Notes under the pieces: model-generated
What the model was told of the DNA's origin: nothing
The model's input: the letters and a program-made list of their open reading frames with translations, nothing else
The model's database searches: none
Shown: in pieces, positions 12,259-14,899 of the stretch
How the letters are laid out: each line of letters starts with the position of its first letter
Position numbering within the stretch: the first letter of the stretch is position 1
From: DAOVDI01 sp965373045
Lineage (GTDB): Bacteria; Acidobacteriota; Aminicenantia; Aminicenantales; Aminicenantaceae
Assembly: GCA_965373045.1 (NCBI GenBank)
Contig: CBDVEQ010000045.1
Location: 1-14,899 of the forward strand
DNA: 14,899 bases
Direction of reading: 5' to 3'
Translations under genes and position numbers: made by a program

Positions 12259-14899
12259 TTTGAAGGTGGGACCTTAAAAACTTGGCCGTGTATGACTTTT
12301 GGGATCTGATTACTTCCTCAGGTGTTCCCTGGACTACAATCTCACCTCCCTTATCGCCCCCTTCAGGTCCAAGATCGATGATATAATCGGCACACTTGAT
12401 CAGATCAAGGTTGTGTTCGATCACAACCACTGTATGCCCCTCTTCAACCAGCCTCTGAAAAGCGGAAAGCAAGACAGTCACATCATCGGGATGTAGACCG
12501 ATTGTTGGTTCGTCAAAAATGTAAAGTATCCTTTTTTCTCTCTTTTGAATGAGATGAAGAGCCAGTTTGATCCTCTGAGATTCTCCACCGGACAGGGTGG
12601 ATGTAGGCTGTCCAAGGCGCAAATATCCTAATCCCACATCGATCAGAGGCGATAATTTTTTCAGGATCCTCGAACGATCGGAGAAAAAAACCAGCGCATC
12701 AGAAATACTTATACCCAGAACATCATCGATGTTCTTTTCCCTGTACCGGATCTCAAGGATCTCTTTCTTGAAACGCTTTCCCTTGCATGTTTCACATTTC
12801 AGGACCACATCTGAGAGAAATTGCATTTCTACAATCTGATGTCCGGCTCCCTTACACTCTTCGCACCGGCCTCCTGACGTATTAAAGGAAAAATAGCCCG
12901 GCCCAAACCCCTGGGCCTTTGCCTCCCGCGTCTGACTGAAGATCACACGGATATCATCCATGGCCTTTGTGTAGGTGGCCGGGATGGACCGGGGCGAAGT
13001 GCTTAATGGGGATTGGTCAACCATGATAATCCTGTCAATATGCTCTTTTCCCTCAATATTTTTAAACCCCTCCAGAGATTTCCCCTGCCATCCCATATAA
13101 AGGACATCATAAAGAAGAGTACTCTTTCCTGATCCTGAAACGCCGGTCAAACATGTAAAAGCATTCAAGGGAATACGGACATCGAGGTGTTTTAAATTGT
13201 GTTTGTGGGCATTGACGACAGTGATAAACTGGCGCACCTTTCGTCTTTCAGAGGGAATTTTAATGCATTTTTCTCCCCTCATATATTTGGCGGTCAGCGA
13301 CTGGCCAGAATTTAAAAACGTTTTCATAGGACCGGAAAAAACGACCTCCCCGCCTTTTTCACCTGCCCAGGGTCCCAGATCAATAATATATTCTGCAGCT
13401 TTGATAATATCCGGGTCATGTTCAACGATCAAAACCGTATTACCGATATTCTTCAGTGACCTCAGGATTTCAATCAATCGATGGTTATCTCTGGCATGAA
13501 GACCCATGCTTGGCTCATCAAGAACGAAAAGCGTCCCAACCAGAGAAGAACTGAGCGCAGCGGCCAGGTTGATGCGCTGGGCCTCGCCTCCACTCAAAGT
13601 GAATGTGATTCGGTTAAGCGTAATATAATCCAGACCTACCTCGAGAAGAAAATTCAGACGACTTTGGATCTCAGCAATCAGCTTTTCCACAACCTGCCTC
13701 TCAAAAGGAGAAAGAGATAATGACCCAAAAAAATCATGGGCCTGCTTGACAGTCATCCTTGTAACTTCACTAATATTAAAGTTGTTGATCGTGACATTCA
13801 GTGCATAGGGGTTTAGGCGGCTCTGATCACAGGCCGGACAGGGGATATATTTCCTGTACCGGGCCAGTAATACCCTGACTTGAACTTTATATTTTTTTCT
13901 CTTTAAGCGCTCAAAAAAACCAAAGACACCTTTGTACTTACCTTCCCCCTCAAATACAAATCTCTGCCATTCTCTCTTCAGGTCTATAAAGGGGATGTCA
14001 GTCGGAATCCCTCTTTTTTGAGCTTCCTCAAGAAGCCTCCTCATCCGCTGGCGGGAAACCGGTTTTGTCCAGGGTACAACAGCGCCCTCCTCCAGGGAAC
14101 GGTTTCTATCGGGGATAATCTTGTCCTCATCATAGACAGCCAGATCCCCGAAGCCATTACAGGCAGGACAGGCTCCCTGAGGGCTGTTGAACGAAAAAAG
14201 ATTTGGAACAGGGTCGTCATACGGGAGATCACATTTTTTACACTCCAATATCTCTGAAAAAACATATTCATCATCCTGATCAGTTGTGACTTGGATTCTG
14301 CCACCTCCCTCTTTTAATCCGGTCTCCAACGAATCTACCAATCGATCCCTTTCCTCTCTGTCAAGGGACATCCTGTCGACAAGAACCTGCCAGCTTTTAT
14401 TGTCAGCCGGTTTATCCAGATCAAGATCGACAAGTTTCCCCTCCTGTACGATCCGGTGATATCCCTTTTTCCTGATACTTAACAGGTTTTGTGTGTCCCG
14501 GGGGGAAAACATGATCCAGATCTTTCTCTCAGGCGGAAGTTTATACAGATTGGTGACAATAGCATCAATAGTATCGCGCCTGACCGGCCTGCCGCAATTC
14601 AAACAGTGGATTGTTCCTATCCGTGCATACAGGATCCTTAAGAAATCATATATCTCGGTCACTGTGGCCACAGTCGAGCGTGGATTTTTAGTGACAGCCT
14701 TCTGCTGTATAGCAATGGCAGGAGTAATGCCCTCGATGCGGTCAGCATCAGGTTTATCCATCCGTTCAAGGAACTGCCTTGCATAGGCGGAAAGAGATTC
14801 TATATATCTACGCTGCCCCTCAGCATAGAGTGTGTCAAAAGCCAGCGAGGACTTCCCGGAACCGGACACGCCTGTCACGATGATCTGCTTATTTAGGGG
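12254..14899 (-). CDS. uvrA: Excinuclease ABC subunit A (UvrA), 5' end beyond window
   Basis: The damage-recognition ATPase of nucleotide excision repair, acting as a dimer that loads UvrB. About 881 residues are visible; the frame runs off the right edge, so perhaps 25-35 N-terminal residues are missing. The GTG at 14878 is an internal Val in IIVTGVSGSGKSS, not the start. In the fragment counted from that Val: first Walker A 3-11; zinc module 1 Cys213, Cys216, Cys237, Cys240; signature LSGGEAQRI (428-436); Walker B LFVLDEPSMGLH (450-461); second Walker A GVSGSGKST (579-587); zinc module 2 Cys672, Cys675, Cys695, Cys698; second signature LSGGESQRI (762-770); Walker B IFDEPTIGLH (787-796). Extra CxxC pairs at 92/95 and 347/350 are usual in the family. 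The likely full length near 910 is slightly short of E. coli's 940. The antiporter gene follows 43 bases later. Confidence 0.97.
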   Translation of the reverse strand, partial: PLNKQIIVTGVSGSGKSSLAFDTLYAEGQRRYIESLSAYARQFLERMDKPDADRIEGITPAIAIQQKAVTKNPRSTVATVTEIYDFLRILYARIGTIHCLNCGRPVRRDTIDAIVTNLYKLPPERKIWIMFSPRDTQNLLSIRKKGYHRIVQEGKLVDLDLDKPADNKSWQVLVDRMSLDREERDRLVDSLETGLKEGGGRIQVTTDQDDEYVFSEILECKKCDLPYDDPVPNLFSFNSPQGACPACNGFGDLAVYDEDKIIPDRNRSLEEGAVVPWTKPVSRQRMRRLLEEAQKRGIPTDIPFIDLKREWQRFVFEGEGKYKGVFGFFERLKRKKYKVQVRVLLARYRKYIPCPACDQSRLNPYALNVTINNFNISEVTRMTVKQAHDFFGSLSLSPFERQVVEKLIAEIQSRLNFLLEVGLDYITLNRITFTLSGGEAQRINLAAALSSSLVGTLFVLDEPSMGLHARDNHRLIEILRSLKNIGNTVLIVEHDPDIIKAAEYIIDLGPWAGEKGGEVVFSGPMKTFLNSGQSLTAKYMRGEKCIKIPSERRKVRQFITVVNAHKHNLKHLDVRIPLNAFTCLTGVSGSGKSTLLYDVLYMGWQGKSLEGFKNIEGKEHIDRIIMVDQSPLSTSPRSIPATYTKAMDDIRVIFSQTREAKAQGFGPGYFSFNTSGGRCEECKGAGHQIVEMQFLSDVVLKCETCKGKRFKKEILEIRYREKNIDDVLGISISDALVFFSDRSRILKKLSPLIDVGLGYLRLGQPTSTLSGGESQRIKLALHLIQKREKRILYIFDEPTIGLHPDDVTVLLSAFQRLVEEGHTVVVIEHNLDLIKCADYIIDLGPEGGDKGGEIVVQGTPEEVIRSQKSYTAKFLRSHLQI

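Noticed and set aside
14876..14878. GTG as the uvrA start
   Set aside because: It encodes the Val just before the first Walker A motif; the frame continues upstream (PLNKQII) to the window edge.
1..14899. CRISPR array, mobile element, toxin-antitoxin pair, phage or defence island
   Set aside because: No regular direct repeats, transposase, integrase, terminal repeats or small paired genes were seen on either strand; the content is housekeeping plus one efflux operon.

Overview
The window reads as an ordinary chromosomal segment of a diderm (Gram-negative-type) bacterium of moderate base composition; GC looks mid-forties by eye and was not computed. A MacAB-type tripartite transporter, an ECF sigma factor with a membrane anti-sigma factor and a CpxP/CnrX-like anchored protein imply a periplasm. 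Formate-tetrahydrofolate ligase, thiolase and 3-hydroxyacyl-CoA dehydrogenase fit an anaerobic or facultative C1/short-chain acid metabolism. The overall flavour resembles uncultured lineages near Acidobacteriota/Aminicenantes, but that placement is only an impression. No transposase, integrase, phage gene, CRISPR array, tRNA or rRNA was seen.

Layout. (1) Bases 1-3917, minus strand: a tightly packed operon read as ECF sigma factor, zinc-binding anti-sigma factor, anchored CpxP/CnrX-like protein, MacA-like adaptor, MacB-type ATPase, MacB-type permease (cut by the left edge). Four of the five junctions overlap by 4 or 11 bases. (2) Bases 4089-4460, minus strand: a small secreted beta-rich protein with its own promoter. 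(3) Bases 4563-10770, plus strand: radC-like gene, fhs, an unrecognised membrane-anchored protein, thiolase, hbd, recA. (4) Bases 10792-14899, minus strand: uvrA (5' end beyond the right edge) followed by an NhaC-family antiporter, converging on recA. No gene-free stretch exceeds 300 bases; the longest is 171 bases (3918-4088).

How the parts work together. The left operon looks like a self-contained envelope-stress or efflux switch: a sigma factor held by a transmembrane anti-sigma factor, a membrane-anchored periplasmic protein of the CpxP/Spy/CnrX type, and an efflux pump as the output. The best signal in the window is a two-part motif, GGAAGAA then CGTCTAA, found with nearly the same spacing upstream of both the sigma gene and the small secreted protein at 4089-4460. 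It has the form of an ECF promoter and links the secreted protein to the operon as a probable co-regulated partner. The middle and right are mostly housekeeping genes (C1 metabolism, acyl-CoA chemistry, DNA repair, Na+/H+ exchange), with a few small oddities in RecA loop L2, the fhs leader and the nhaC promoter.
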